This document shows positions 1 through 6,760 of a stretch of DNA of 42,701 nucleotides, piece by piece. How positions within the stretch are numbered: position 1 is the stretch's first letter; every line of letters begins with the position of its first letter. The notes under the pieces were generated by a model. That model searched no databases and was not told the origin of the DNA. It worked only from the letters and a program-made list of their open reading frames with translations. The stretch is from Jiangella muralis (GTDB lineage Bacteria; Actinomycetota; Actinomycetes; Jiangellales; Jiangellaceae), in assembly GCF_001270745.1 (NCBI RefSeq), contig NZ_LFXL01000053.1, forward strand, positions 1 to 42,701. The letters run 5' to 3'. The translations under genes and the position numbers were made by a program.

Positions 1-159
1 CCCGAGGCGGCCGCCCGCGCCAAGGCTCGCGCCGGCGGGTGGACCAGTTCGGCCGAGGGGTACGACATCTGCCCGGCCTGCGCGCCGAAGCCGGCCGCGG
101 AGTCGCCGCTACCCGAGCCGGGCCCGCCGCGCCTCGACACGTCCGAGTGGCCGCAGTGA
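1..159 (+). CDS. C-terminal part of a small zinc-ribbon-like protein (partial)
   Basis: The reading frame is open from the first base and stops with TGA at 157-159, giving 52 C-terminal residues. They include a Gly-Trp-Thr-Ser segment followed by CPAC, a Cys-X2-Cys knuckle, and then a Pro/Glu-rich tail. Only one knuckle is in view, so metal binding is inferred. The stop overlaps the GTG start of the next gene, so the two are translationally coupled. Similar short Cys-knuckle proteins are common accessory genes of actinobacterial phages and integrative elements. The function is unknown and the start lies outside the window. Confidence 0.6.
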   Translation, partial: PEAAARAKARAGGWTSSAEGYDICPACAPKPAAESPLPEPGPPRLDTSEWPQ

Positions 160-605
160 ACGCGCTCGCGGCCGAGCTGGTCGCGTTCCTGCGCGCCCGG
201 TGGGACGAAGCCGAGGCCACCGCGTCGGCCGCCGCCGTGCGGCCGATCGTTGCGTCGAGCAGCATGTACGGCACCCCCGGAGATCGCAAGCCGCGGCAGG
301 CCGACGCGTTCGGCGTGATCTGGTACCGCCACGATGACGGGTGGAACGGCAGCGACCGCGGCACGTTCGAGGCTGGTGAAGCCCACTTCGCCATGTTCGA
401 CCCGGCGTACGTGCTGGCCGACATCGCGGCCAAGCGGCGCATCGTCGATATGTACGAGCGTGCCGTCAGGGTCGAGGCAGGCGAAACAGACGCTCGCCTA
501 CGGCCGTTCTGGACCGAGGAGCGGGCGGCGTTTCAGCGCGCCGTCGAAGCTCTGGCCACGGCCTATGCCACACACCCGGACTACCGGCCCGAGTGGGTGG
601 CATGA
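156..605 (+). CDS. DUF6221-type hypothetical protein
   Basis: A 149-residue protein starting at a GTG that overlaps the stop of the previous gene. The N-terminus (LVAFLRARWDEAEA) and the later WTEERAAF / ATAYATHPDYRPEW pattern resemble the DUF6221 family, small helical proteins of unknown function common in actinobacterial phages and integrative elements. The family call is from pattern memory. A longer frame reaches upstream to 39, but that part overlaps the preceding gene and is unlikely to be coding. Its TGA overlaps the ATG of the integrase gene, so it is probably cotranscribed with it. Confidence 0.6.
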   Translation: MNALAAELVAFLRARWDEAEATASAAAVRPIVASSSMYGTPGDRKPRQADAFGVIWYRHDDGWNGSDRGTFEAGEAHFAMFDPAYVLADIAAKRRIVDMYERAVRVEAGETDARLRPFWTEERAAFQRAVEALATAYATHPDYRPEWVA

Positions 606-1561
606 CGGCGCATCAGCTCGACGTGTTCACCGCGGTCGGCGCGCCCCTGCCGGCCATCACCACACCCGAGGACCGGCGTCGGTCCCTGCTGCGCGCCGCG
701 TGGCTGCTGTCGCTCCGGTCCCGGCACACCCGCCGCGCCTACGGCGTCGACATCGACCGATGGTTCGCGTTCCTCGACGAGCACGGCGTCGGCTTCCTCG
801 AAGCCCGCCGGCTGCACGTCGACGGATGGCGCGACGCCGGCGCCGGCAGCGCCATACCCAACCCCAAGCCGTCGACCGTTGCTCGGCGCCTCGCCGCGGT
901 CGGCTCGTTCTACACGTACCTCGTGCGGGAAGAAGTCGAGGACGCCCGCAACCCGGTCGCGCACGCCGCCCGCCCGTACGTCGACCCCGACGCGTCGTCG
1001 ACCCGCGGCCTGTCCCGCGACGAGGCGTCGACCCTGCTCATGCGCTCCCACCTTGCTGGGCCGCGCGCGGCCGCCGGCGTGGCGCTCATGCTGCTCGACG
1101 GGCTGCGCGTGGAGGAAACCGTCAACATCGACGTTGCCGACCTCGGCACCGACCGAGGGCACCGAACCATCGACGTGACCCGGAAAGGCGGCGCCCGGAA
1201 GCGGGTCGCGGTCTCGCCGGCCGCCTGGTACCTGATCGAGCGGTACCTCGACGACCGGACCGAAGGGCCCCTGTTCATCACGAGCAACGGTCGCCGGCTG
1301 ACGACGACGGGCGCATACCGCGACGTCCAGCTCGCGGCGGTCACGGCCGGTCTCAACGACCCGCGGTCGGTCACCCCGCACGTCCTGCGGCACGCGTTCG
1401 CGACACTGTCCCTGGACGCCGGCGTGCCGTTGCGCGACGTTCAGGACGGCCTTGGTCACAAGGACCCGCGGACGACGCGCCGGTACGACCGGGCCCGGAA
1501 CCGGCTCGACCGGCACCCCACGTACGCCCTGTCGGCGCACCTGGCCCCGGCCGACGAGTGA
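602..1561 (+). CDS. int: tyrosine recombinase / integrase
   Basis: A 319-residue site-specific recombinase of the XerC/D-lambda Int class, expected to catalyse integration and excision by strand exchange through a phosphotyrosine intermediate. Residues about 25-125 form the core-binding SAM-like domain (SRHTRRAYGVDIDRWFAFL). The catalytic domain shows R169 (DGLRVEE), K195 (RKGG), H260-x2-R263 (HVLRH), H286 (LGHKD) and the nucleophile Y295 (RRYDRA), so the active site looks complete. The start is the ATG that overlaps the preceding TGA. The protein is short and lacks a large arm-binding domain, so it could be Xer-like. No excisionase was recognised nearby. The attachment site is expected close by, but no tRNA-derived core could be identified. 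Confidence 0.92.
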   Translation: MTAHQLDVFTAVGAPLPAITTPEDRRRSLLRAAWLLSLRSRHTRRAYGVDIDRWFAFLDEHGVGFLEARRLHVDGWRDAGAGSAIPNPKPSTVARRLAAVGSFYTYLVREEVEDARNPVAHAARPYVDPDASSTRGLSRDEASTLLMRSHLAGPRAAAGVALMLLDGLRVEETVNIDVADLGTDRGHRTIDVTRKGGARKRVAVSPAAWYLIERYLDDRTEGPLFITSNGRRLTTTGAYRDVQLAAVTAGLNDPRSVTPHVLRHAFATLSLDAGVPLRDVQDGLGHKDPRTTRRYDRARNRLDRHPTYALSAHLAPADE

Positions 1562-1565
1562 GGGC

Positions 1566-1596
1566 GAACGTCCGGAACGTTCGGTACCATGCGATC
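1566..1596 (+). promoter_or_regulatory. leaderless promoter with tandem 9-bp repeats for the GntR gene
   Basis: Two abutting 9-bp direct repeats, GAACGTCCG (1566-1574) and GAACGTTCG (1575-1583), are followed by G and the -10-like hexamer TACCAT (1585-1590). The GTG start lies six bases further on. The same arrangement occurs before 2035. Leaderless initiation and autoregulation by the GntR protein are inferred. Confidence 0.6.
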
Positions 1597-1839
1597 GTGC
1601 CGATTGACGAGTGGAGCGAAGAGCCCCGGTACCGCCAGCTCGCCGCGATCCTGCGCGACCGCATGGCCACTGACGCGATACCGGCCGGCGGGAAGCTCCC
1701 CACCGAGGTCGAGTTGATGGACGAGTTCGGCCTCGGTCGCAGTACCGTTCGGGCCGCGATTCAGGTGCTCCGTGATGAGGGGCTGGTCGTCGCCAGGCCG
1801 GCCCGCGGCACCTTCCGCGTCCCCACCCCCAAGCAGTAG
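1597..1839 (+). CDS. small GntR-family winged-helix regulator
   Basis: An 80-residue protein made of little more than the GntR winged-helix DNA-binding domain: PRYRQLAAILRDRM, then PTEVELMDEFGLGRSTVRAAIQ (recognition helix), then a wing ending ARPARGTFRVP. There is no effector-binding domain, which resembles the minimal GntR proteins of actinobacterial integrative elements. The GTG at 1597 is preferred because the frame begins the family motif at once and a -10 hexamer ends six bases upstream, as expected for a leaderless message. It follows the integrase in the same direction and precedes the DUF2637/FtsK pair, so it probably controls transfer or maintenance genes through the AACGTTCG repeats. 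Confidence 0.85.
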   Translation: MPIDEWSEEPRYRQLAAILRDRMATDAIPAGGKLPTEVELMDEFGLGRSTVRAAIQVLRDEGLVVARPARGTFRVPTPKQ

Positions 1840-1861
1840 CCCCGCAGACGCGGCGGCGGGG

Positions 1862-1979
1862 CTGCCAAGCCCACCGTCTTCGGTCGTCCGGTTGTGCCTA
1901 CAAGCGGTGTCTCGGGGGACCTCGGTCCCCAGTGAGACGGTGCGTTCAGCCAAATGCGGCGCCTCTGGGGGCTTGGCAG
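1862..1979. repeat. long inverted repeat with nested hairpins in the gntR-DUF2637 gap
   Basis: Perfect 11-bp arms CTGCCAAGCCC (1862-1872) and GGGCTTGGCAG (1969-1979) enclose about 96 bases. Inside are CACCGTCT/AGACGGTG and GGGGACC/GGTCCCC pairs. The gap of 195 bases (1840-2034) contains no convincing gene. It could be a structured RNA, a terminator, or a recombination or origin site near the integrase. Confidence 0.5.
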
Positions 1980-2003
1980 TACCGGCAGCATACATCGATA
2001 TCC

Positions 2004-2034
2004 AAACGTTCCAAACGTTCGGTATCATGCCTGA
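2004..2034 (+). promoter_or_regulatory. leaderless promoter with tandem 9-bp repeats for DUF2637-ftsK
   Basis: Direct repeats AAACGTTCC (2004-2012) and AAACGTTCG (2013-2021) are followed by TATCAT (2023-2028) and, six bases later, the GTG at 2035. Geometry and sequence match the promoter at 1566-1596, which suggests one regulator, probably the GntR protein at 1597, for both transcripts. Confidence 0.6.
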
Positions 2035-2724
2035 GTGATCATCTGGTGGCGTAGAGCCCTCATCGCAGTATCAGCAGCCGCCGCGGTACTGGCGTCGTTC
2101 GTGTTCCTCCGCGATCTCGCCATCTACGCCGGCTGGCCCACCTGGACGGCGCCTCTGCTGCCGCTGTCCCTCGACGCGCTCGCGGCCGCAGCTCTCACCG
2201 AGTACCGGCGCACGCGGTCTCGTACCGCCGCCGCGGTATCGGTCGGCGCCGTCGCGGCGACCGTCACCGGGAACGCGGCTTCCCACCTGCTCAGTACCGA
2301 CATGCTCGATCCCGGCTGGGTGGTCGTCACCGCCGTCGGGTCCGTGCCGGCCATCACGGTCGGTCTCGTGGTTCACCTGTTCACCGGAAGGACCGACCCC
2401 GAATGGAACCCGACCTCGACCACGGTGACGCCCGATACCGCCCCCGTAGCTGGTCTGGCCTCGCCGCCTGCGCCCTCGTCGGTCACCGCCGAGACGGCGC
2501 CGGCGATTGCGGCCGCTGCGGTATCGGCTACCAAGCCGCCCCGGAACCGCAGCGACGACGAGCTGTTGCGACTCATTCGCAGCCGTGGGTTGGAGGACGC
2601 CCCGCTGAGGGCTTTGACCTCCGAGTTGAGCGTGTCGCAGACCCGGGCGAAGCGGCTGAAAGACAAGCTCTCGATACCGCCGGCCCCCATCAGCTCGCGA
2701 TCGGACCAGGAAGCGGCGGCATGA
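2035..2724 (+). CDS. DUF2637-type membrane protein (SpdB-like)
   Basis: A 229-residue protein with four hydrophobic segments in the first ~115 residues (about 6-25, 35-53, 60-80 and 90-113). A Pro/Thr/Ala-rich linker and a C-terminal helical domain with HTH character (about 175-215, DELLRLIRSRG...SVSQTRAKRLKDKL) follow. The arrangement matches DUF2637 proteins, which usually sit next to FtsK-like translocases in actinobacterial integrative elements and resemble Spd proteins for intramycelial spread. The start is a GTG with a -10 six bases upstream and no Shine-Dalgarno, so it is probably leaderless. The stop overlaps the ATG of the translocase, so the products are probably made together and may act together at the membrane. 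The role in transfer is inferred. Confidence 0.7.
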   Translation: MIIWWRRALIAVSAAAAVLASFVFLRDLAIYAGWPTWTAPLLPLSLDALAAAALTEYRRTRSRTAAAVSVGAVAATVTGNAASHLLSTDMLDPGWVVVTAVGSVPAITVGLVVHLFTGRTDPEWNPTSTTVTPDTAPVAGLASPPAPSSVTAETAPAIAAAAVSATKPPRNRSDDELLRLIRSRGLEDAPLRALTSELSVSQTRAKRLKDKLSIPPAPISSRSDQEAAA

Positions 2725-4763
2725 CCACCAGTACCGGCCAAGCCGGCCCCGACACCGAGACGCCGCGCACCACTCCCCCGGCCGCCGGTACCAGTACCGC
2801 CAGCCACGACCGGGAGGAGCCGATCCGGCCGCCGTGGATGCGTGACGGCGCGCTCGTCGATACCGTCCGCACCGTCAGCCGCCGCAAGGTCCGCACCGTC
2901 GCCCGTCACTCCATGTGGGCGCCGGGGTACGCGCTGCGGCTGCTGCGGTGGTTCCCCCGCGGCCTGTGGCGGGCGGCGGCCTGGGCGGTACGGACGACGC
3001 TCGACGCCGAGACCAGTACCTTGCAGCACGCCCACGCGGGCCGGGGTGAGTCCGCCGAGTTCGTCACTCTCGAACGTGTCCACCGGGCACGCGTGCACGA
3101 TCGGCTCATCGTGGCCGGTATCGTCGCTGCCCTCGTCGCCGGCGGCGCGGTTTCGCTGTGGCTGCTCGCCCCGCGGCTGGTATCGGTCGCTGTCGCGGCG
3201 GTGCTGGTGCTGCTGCTCGGGTGGATCGGCCGGCCGAAGGATCGGCCCTTGCTCAACGCGGTACCGCTCGTCGACGGCGCACCGCCGCCGATGTCGGCAC
3301 CGATGGTCACTGAGGCCCTGGCCAGGGTCGGTATCGGCGGCATGAACGACGCCGACGGTATCGGGCTGCTGTACGACGTCGCCCGTACCGCCGGCGGGTA
3401 CCAGGTCGGCCTAGAGCTGCCCGCCGGCGTCACCGCCACCAAGGTCATCGCGAAGCGGGAGGAGCTGTCGGCGGCGCTGCGCCGCGAACTCGGTACCGTC
3501 TGGCCCACCCGCGGGAAGCGGCACGAGGGGCACCTAGAGCTGTACGTCGCCGACGAGCCGGTATCGACCGCACGTCAGCGGCCGTGGGCGCTCATGGACA
3601 AGGGTCAGGTCAACATCTTCGACCCGGTGCCGCTGTTCACCGACCAGCGCGGCCACTGGATGAAACTGCTGCTGGCCTACACGTCCGGCGTCATCGGTGG
3701 CCTGCCCCGCATGGGCAAGACGTTCGTGATGCGGCAGCTTGGGCTCGTGTTCGCGCTCGACCCCCGGTGCGTGATCTACGCCTACGACCTCAAGGGCACC
3801 GGGGACTTTGGGCCGTTGTCGCTGGTGGCGCACGGGTACGGGGTCGGCGACGAGCCTGACGACATGCGCGACCAGCTCGTGCAGCTCCGCGGCCTGCACC
3901 GCGAGATGCGGCGCCGGGTGAAGGAGATCCGGAACCTCGCCGAGTCCAACCGGGCACTGTGCCCTGAGAACAAGATCACGGACCAGATCGCGTCCATGCG
4001 GGACCTGCGGATGGGCCCGGTGCTGCTGCTCGTCGACGAGTGCCAGGTGTGGTTTGAGCACCCGGACAAGGCGACCCGTGAGGAACTGATCCAGATATGC
4101 ACTGACCTGGTGAAACGTGGCCCGGCGGTCGGCATTCACTCGTACTTTGGGACGCAGAAGCCGGACGCGAGCAGCATCCCTACGGCGATCTCCGCGAACG
4201 CCGCGGTGCGGTTCTCGTTGAAGGTCATGGGGCAGCCGGCGAACGACGCTGTCCTCGGCACTGGGGCGTACAAGACCGGCATCAACGCGACCGTGTTTGC
4301 CTACGAGGACAAGGGCATGGGGTACCTGCGCGCCGACGGCGCCGAGGCGCAGATCGTGCGCAGCGTGTTCGGGCTCGACGGCGTCCAGGCCGAGAAGATC
4401 GGTCTGCGGGCGCGGGCGGCGCGGGAGGCGGCCGGGCTGCTGTCGGGGTACGCCGCCGGTGAGGACATCGCCGATGTCATGCAACAGGTCGACTTCCTCA
4501 CCGACTGCCGGACCGTGGTCGGGTCGGCCGACACCATCCACCTGGGCGACCTCGCGGCCGGCCTGGCGGCGCTGCGGGAGCCGACGTACGGGTCGCTGAC
4601 GGCGCACAGCGTCGGCCGGCAGCTCCGGGAGCTGGGTATCGAGCCCAAGACCGTGTGGGACGCCTCGAAGCCCCGGGGGCCGGCGTCTGGGAAGGGTGTC
4701 GAGCGGGCACAGCTCAACGTGTCGGCGACCGACCCGGACGGCGACGAGGACGGCCGCGAGTAG
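2721..4763 (+). CDS. FtsK/SpoIIIE (TraB-like) DNA translocase
   Basis: A 680-residue P-loop ATPase expected to pump double-stranded DNA. The start is the ATG overlapping the upstream stop. The N-terminal ~125 residues are polar and basic. Residues about 130-172 form two hydrophobic membrane segments (LIVAGIVAALVAGGAVSLWL and RLVSVAVAAVLVLLLGW). The ATPase core has Walker A G327-LPRMG-K333-T334 and Walker B LLLVDECQVW with D439/E440. The C-terminal ~90 residues look like a winged-helix module (TVWDASKPRG end). In actinobacterial integrative elements such proteins (TraSA/TraB) move double-stranded DNA between hyphae. Here the neighbours are DUF2637, an integrase and a partition operon. Base composition changes near 3576: GTAYC-rich before, depleted after, suggesting a mosaic gene or an embedded cis-acting site. 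A phage-specific role is also possible. Confidence 0.85.
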   Translation: MTTSTGQAGPDTETPRTTPPAAGTSTASHDREEPIRPPWMRDGALVDTVRTVSRRKVRTVARHSMWAPGYALRLLRWFPRGLWRAAAWAVRTTLDAETSTLQHAHAGRGESAEFVTLERVHRARVHDRLIVAGIVAALVAGGAVSLWLLAPRLVSVAVAAVLVLLLGWIGRPKDRPLLNAVPLVDGAPPPMSAPMVTEALARVGIGGMNDADGIGLLYDVARTAGGYQVGLELPAGVTATKVIAKREELSAALRRELGTVWPTRGKRHEGHLELYVADEPVSTARQRPWALMDKGQVNIFDPVPLFTDQRGHWMKLLLAYTSGVIGGLPRMGKTFVMRQLGLVFALDPRCVIYAYDLKGTGDFGPLSLVAHGYGVGDEPDDMRDQLVQLRGLHREMRRRVKEIRNLAESNRALCPENKITDQIASMRDLRMGPVLLLVDECQVWFEHPDKATREELIQICTDLVKRGPAVGIHSYFGTQKPDASSIPTAISANAAVRFSLKVMGQPANDAVLGTGAYKTGINATVFAYEDKGMGYLRADGAEAQIVRSVFGLDGVQAEKIGLRARAAREAAGLLSGYAAGEDIADVMQQVDFLTDCRTVVGSADTIHLGDLAAGLAALREPTYGSLTAHSVGRQLRELGIEPKTVWDASKPRGPASGKGVERAQLNVSATDPDGDEDGRE

Positions 4764-4789
4764 GCCGCAGTCTGCTGACCCACGGGCCC

Positions 4790-4815
4790 GGGTGCTGACC
4801 GGCCAGTCAGCACCC
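4790..4815 (+). terminator. hairpin after the translocase gene
   Basis: Perfect 10-bp stem GGGTGCTGAC / GTCAGCACCC with a six-base loop, 26 bases after the translocase stop. There is no T-run. The arms contain two GGTCAGC-type repeats, so it may be a protein-binding site as well as a terminator. Confidence 0.55.
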
Positions 4816-5034
4816 GGATTCGGTTGTGACCTGCATGCTTACCCGATCCGGTCAGCGTGAGAGGCTGCCGTCAGGGCCGCTGTGAGGGCGTCGTCGGCGG
4901 GTCAGCGCCCGGTCCGGTCAGCACCGAGTAGAGTGATCACGCCAGCCCATCGAGGTGGGTGAGGAAGCGAGGCCGGTGACCCCGTTCGCGGGGCCCGGCC
5001 GGACGAGACGCCGAGGGCAGTAGCCCGAGGAAGA

Positions 5035-5080
5035 CGTGAGCCCGGCGGCCGGTCGGAATGACCGGTAGGCCGGGCTCACG
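5035..5080. terminator. bidirectional two-step hairpin between convergent operons
   Basis: Outer 12-bp arms CGTGAGCCCGGC (5035-5046) and GCCGGGCTCACG (5069-5080) enclose an inner 6-bp stem CCGGTC/GACCGG with loop GGAAT. It sits between the rightward translocase gene and the end of the leftward partition operon, as expected for a shared terminator. Confidence 0.7.
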
Positions 5081-5085
5081 CATGT

Positions 5086-5121
5086 CCGGGCCCGTCCGAG
5101 GGTGGGCCGGACGGGGCCCGG
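5086..5121. terminator. second hairpin of the convergent intergenic region
   Basis: CCGGGCCCGTCCG (5086-5098) pairs with CGGACGGGGCCCGG (5108-5121), leaving one bulged G. It lies directly beyond the stop of the leftward zinc-ribbon gene and probably ends that operon. Confidence 0.55.
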
Positions 5122-5124
5122 CGT

Positions 5125-5277
5125 CTATCCGGTCAGCACGGCGCCGCGGCACCACGTACACGACCCCGCGTGCAGCTCGTCGACCCGCACCCACCAGCCA
5201 CACGAGCCGCACTCGTCCAGCACGTCGCCGGCCCACCGGAACGCCGCCGCCGGCGGCGCCTCAACGGCCACGGTCAC
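5125..5277 (-). CDS. 50-residue zinc-ribbon-like protein, third gene of the partition operon
   Basis: A short leftward frame of 50 residues that starts at a GTG overlapping the stop of the RHH gene (GTGA) and ends at TAG. It carries two Cys-X2-Cys knuckles, CGSC and CTWC, about 21 residues apart and flanked by Trp residues (GWWVRVDE), a plausible structural zinc site. Such proteins may bind nucleic acid or stabilise a partner. The tight coupling to ParA and the RHH protein suggests a role in the same process, but this is inference. The function is unknown. Confidence 0.65.
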   Translation of the reverse strand: MTVAVEAPPAAAFRWAGDVLDECGSCGWWVRVDELHAGSCTWCRGAVLTG

Positions 5278-5546
5278 CGGCGGCCGCGCTTCCCGGACCA
5301 GCCGTGCGCTTCGAGGTCGGCGAGCTTGTCCTCGATGGCCTGGGTAACGATGTCCTGAATCTCGACGTCGTGATCGATCGCCGCGCGGCGCACCCGCTTC
5401 CGTAGGTCCGTCGACACCCGTACCGACAGCGCCACGTACCGCGGGCCCTCGTCGTCACCCGACGTCGCCGGCGCGTTCGTCATCCGCGTCACCTGCGCCT
5501 CAACACTGCGCGGCGCCGCCGCCGCCCGTCGCTCTGTCGCTGCCAT
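5274..5546 (-). CDS. ribbon-helix-helix DNA-binding protein, probable ParA partner
   Basis: A 90-residue protein whose C-terminal half (YVALSVRVSTDLRKRVRRAA, then VEIQDIVTQAIEDKL) has the beta-strand / helix / helix pattern of the MetJ/Arc/CopG fold, preceded by a disordered ~45-residue N-terminus. The ATG at 5546 overlaps the ParA stop (TGATG). A longer frame upstream would run inside parA and was rejected. In type Ib partition systems an RHH protein with a flexible N-terminus binds centromere repeats, represses the operon and stimulates the ParA ATPase. This one fits that role. Candidate binding sites are the GCTAGC arrays upstream of parA or the GGTCAGC repeats downstream. Partner function is inferred from position. 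Confidence 0.8.
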   Translation of the reverse strand: MAATERRAAAAPRSVEAQVTRMTNAPATSGDDEGPRYVALSVRVSTDLRKRVRRAAIDHDVEIQDIVTQAIEDKLADLEAHGWSGKRGRR

Positions 5547-6343
5547 CACTGACCCCCTGCTCGTTCGTCCAGCTCTTTCGCGAGATCCCCGTACGCCGTC
5601 GACAGCGCGCGGCCGGCGTCGCCGGCCAGCCACGCCGCCGGCGCCCCCGCGCCGGACGCCTCGTCACTCTTCACCCGGTGCGGGATGACCGCCCGCGTCA
5701 CCAACTCCCCGTACAGCCGCCGGACCTCGTCGAGCCGTTCGACGTGCTCGTTCACCCGCCGGTCAACCGCTAACGGCACGATCGCGGACACCCGCAACTC
5801 GGGCTCAAAGTCGCGCCGCAGCACGTCGACCATCTCGACCGTGTCCGCGACCCCATCGAGAGACATCCGCTCAGGGTGCGTCGGGATGATCACCGTGTCG
5901 GCAGCCAGCGCCGCGGACACCATGCCCGGCCCGAGGTCCGGTGGGCAGTCGAACAGGACCCGGTCGTACTTCTCCCCCACGCCGGTCTCTGCGACCGCAC
6001 GCCGCAGCCAGAACACCAGGTCAGGACGCGCGCTCTTCCACACGTCTTCCAGGTCGAGGGACGCCGGCACGATGTCGACGCCGCCCCACTGTGCGTCAGC
6101 CCGCACGATCACGTCGACCAGGCCGACGTTCGTCCGCCCGGTCGGGCCGAGCGCATCGGCAAGAGTGGGCAGGTCAGCGCGAACGTTGGCGTCGGCGATG
6201 ACTGTCTTGGTCGCGGCGGCCTGCTTGTCACAGTCGATGACGAGGACCGTCTCACCGCGAGACGACCATGTGTACGCGAGGTTGAGGGTCGTCGTGGTCT
6301 TCCCAACGCCGCCCTTCTGATTGGCCACCGCCAGCGCGGTCAC
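5546..6343 (-). CDS. parA: ParA-type partition ATPase
   Basis: A 265-residue deviant Walker ATPase that would position DNA on the nucleoid for segregation. It shows the deviant Walker A motif NQKGGVGKTTTT (residues 8-19, signature K10 and K15), Walker A' VLVIDCD (D37, D39) and Walker B RVLFDCPPD (D132). No N-terminal HTH precedes the ATPase, so it is the small type Ib form that normally pairs with an RHH protein, as found directly downstream. The GTG at 6343 has AGAGAGGAA ten bases upstream. An in-frame ATG at 6373 would add ten residues but has no ribosome site. The leftward operon parA - RHH - zinc ribbon is divergent from the late phage genes. The element therefore probably exists as a replicon for part of its life. 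Confidence 0.93.
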   Translation of the reverse strand: MTALAVANQKGGVGKTTTTLNLAYTWSSRGETVLVIDCDKQAAATKTVIADANVRADLPTLADALGPTGRTNVGLVDVIVRADAQWGGVDIVPASLDLEDVWKSARPDLVFWLRRAVAETGVGEKYDRVLFDCPPDLGPGMVSAALAADTVIIPTHPERMSLDGVADTVEMVDVLRRDFEPELRVSAIVPLAVDRRVNEHVERLDEVRRLYGELVTRAVIPHRVKSDEASGAGAPAAWLAGDAGRALSTAYGDLAKELDERAGGQ

Positions 6344-6405
6344 GTGTGATCGGTTCCTCTCTGGCCTGGGCATGTGCGGGATAGCCCGCCGTTTCAGTGT
6401 TGCAC

Positions 6406-6427
6406 GCTAGCTAGCTGGCTGGCTAGC
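6406..6427. promoter_or_regulatory. GCTAGC operator cluster between parA and the late operon
   Basis: GCTAGC occurs at 6406-6411, 6410-6415 and 6422-6427, the last two 12 bp apart. The cluster lies upstream of parA on one side and touches the late-promoter-like element at 6426 on the other. It belongs to the family also found near 25.8, 29.4, 31.1, 34.6, 41.2 and 42.3 kb. Confidence 0.6.
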
Positions 6428-6479
6428 GACACGCGTTCGGTCCCACCGTGACGCACCCGCCGGCGGCAGCGTCGCGGCC
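6426..6479 (+). promoter_or_regulatory. 54-nt late leader element, copy 1
   Basis: GCGACAC starts this element and GACAC lies 52 bases before the ATG at 6480. TCC sits 39 bases before the ATG, and AGCGTC occupies exactly -12 to -7. It aligns with copies before 13502, 21195, 23318 and 24499. There is no Shine-Dalgarno. A leaderless late promoter is inferred. Confidence 0.5.
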
Positions 6480-6758
6480 ATGGAGCAGACCACCGCGCAG
6501 CGCCCGAGCGCGCCGCGACCGAGCGTCGGCCGGGCCGTGCACTACGTCAGCTACGGCACCCCAGGAGGCGAGTACCGAAGCCAGTGCCGTGCGGCCGTCA
6601 TCACCGAGACCGGTGACGACGACACCGTCGTCGGGCTCGCCGTGATCAACCCCACCGGCATGTTCTTCCAGCCCCTCGCCTCCGGCGGGTGCCGGCAGGA
6701 AGAGGACACCGACCAGCACCCGGGCGGTACGTGGCACTGGCCCGAACGGGTGGGCTGA
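6480..6758 (+). CDS. conserved small actinophage protein at the start of the late block
   Basis: A 92-residue protein with the pattern HYVSYGTPGGEYRSQCRAA ... VGLAVINPTGMFF ... GGTWHWPE, which I recognise as a conserved hypothetical of actinobacterial phages. The conserved region resembles a small beta-rich fold, and the function is unknown. It is the first rightward gene after parA, begins without a Shine-Dalgarno right behind a 54-nt late leader element, and ends two bases before the protease gene, so it probably leads the structural operon. Confidence 0.75.
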   Translation: MEQTTAQRPSAPRPSVGRAVHYVSYGTPGGEYRSQCRAAVITETGDDDTVVGLAVINPTGMFFQPLASGGCRQEEDTDQHPGGTWHWPERVG

Positions 6759-6760
6759 CC

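Larger units (their letters stand above)
1981..3575. repeat. dense array of CGGTAYCG-like octamers
   Basis: About 20 copies of CGGTATCG, CGGTACCG, CAGTACCG or the reverse complement CGATACCG lie between the DUF2637 promoter and the first third of the translocase gene (examples at 2235, 2519, 2671, 3116, 3260, 3330, 3357, 3492, 3560). Four more lie in and before the GntR gene. From about 3576 to 4763 in the same translocase gene only two GTAYC sites appear. Copies sit in different codon phases, which points to selection on the DNA. Confidence 0.5.
4772..5139. repeat. iterated GGTCAGC(A/G)C repeats, candidate origin, clt or centromere
   Basis: Seven copies lie in the gap between the translocase and the partition operon: reverse orientation at 4772-4780 and 4792-4800, forward at 4805-4813 (one mismatch), 4850, 4900, 4916 and 5131. 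Spacing is irregular. Two copies face each other in a hairpin. The 361-base gap 4764-5124 has no gene. Iterons beside ParA and a DNA translocase could be an origin, a partition centromere or a TraB recognition site. Confidence 0.5.

Noticed and set aside
1840..2034. tRNA gene or tRNA-derived attachment site near the integrase
   Set aside because: No T-arm GTTCRANNC or cloverleaf could be built. The inverted repeat does not match a tRNA.
4937..5236. Leftward 99-codon frame next to the partition operon
   Set aside because: It crosses two strong terminators and is out of frame with the coupled 50-residue zinc-ribbon gene, which has better evidence.
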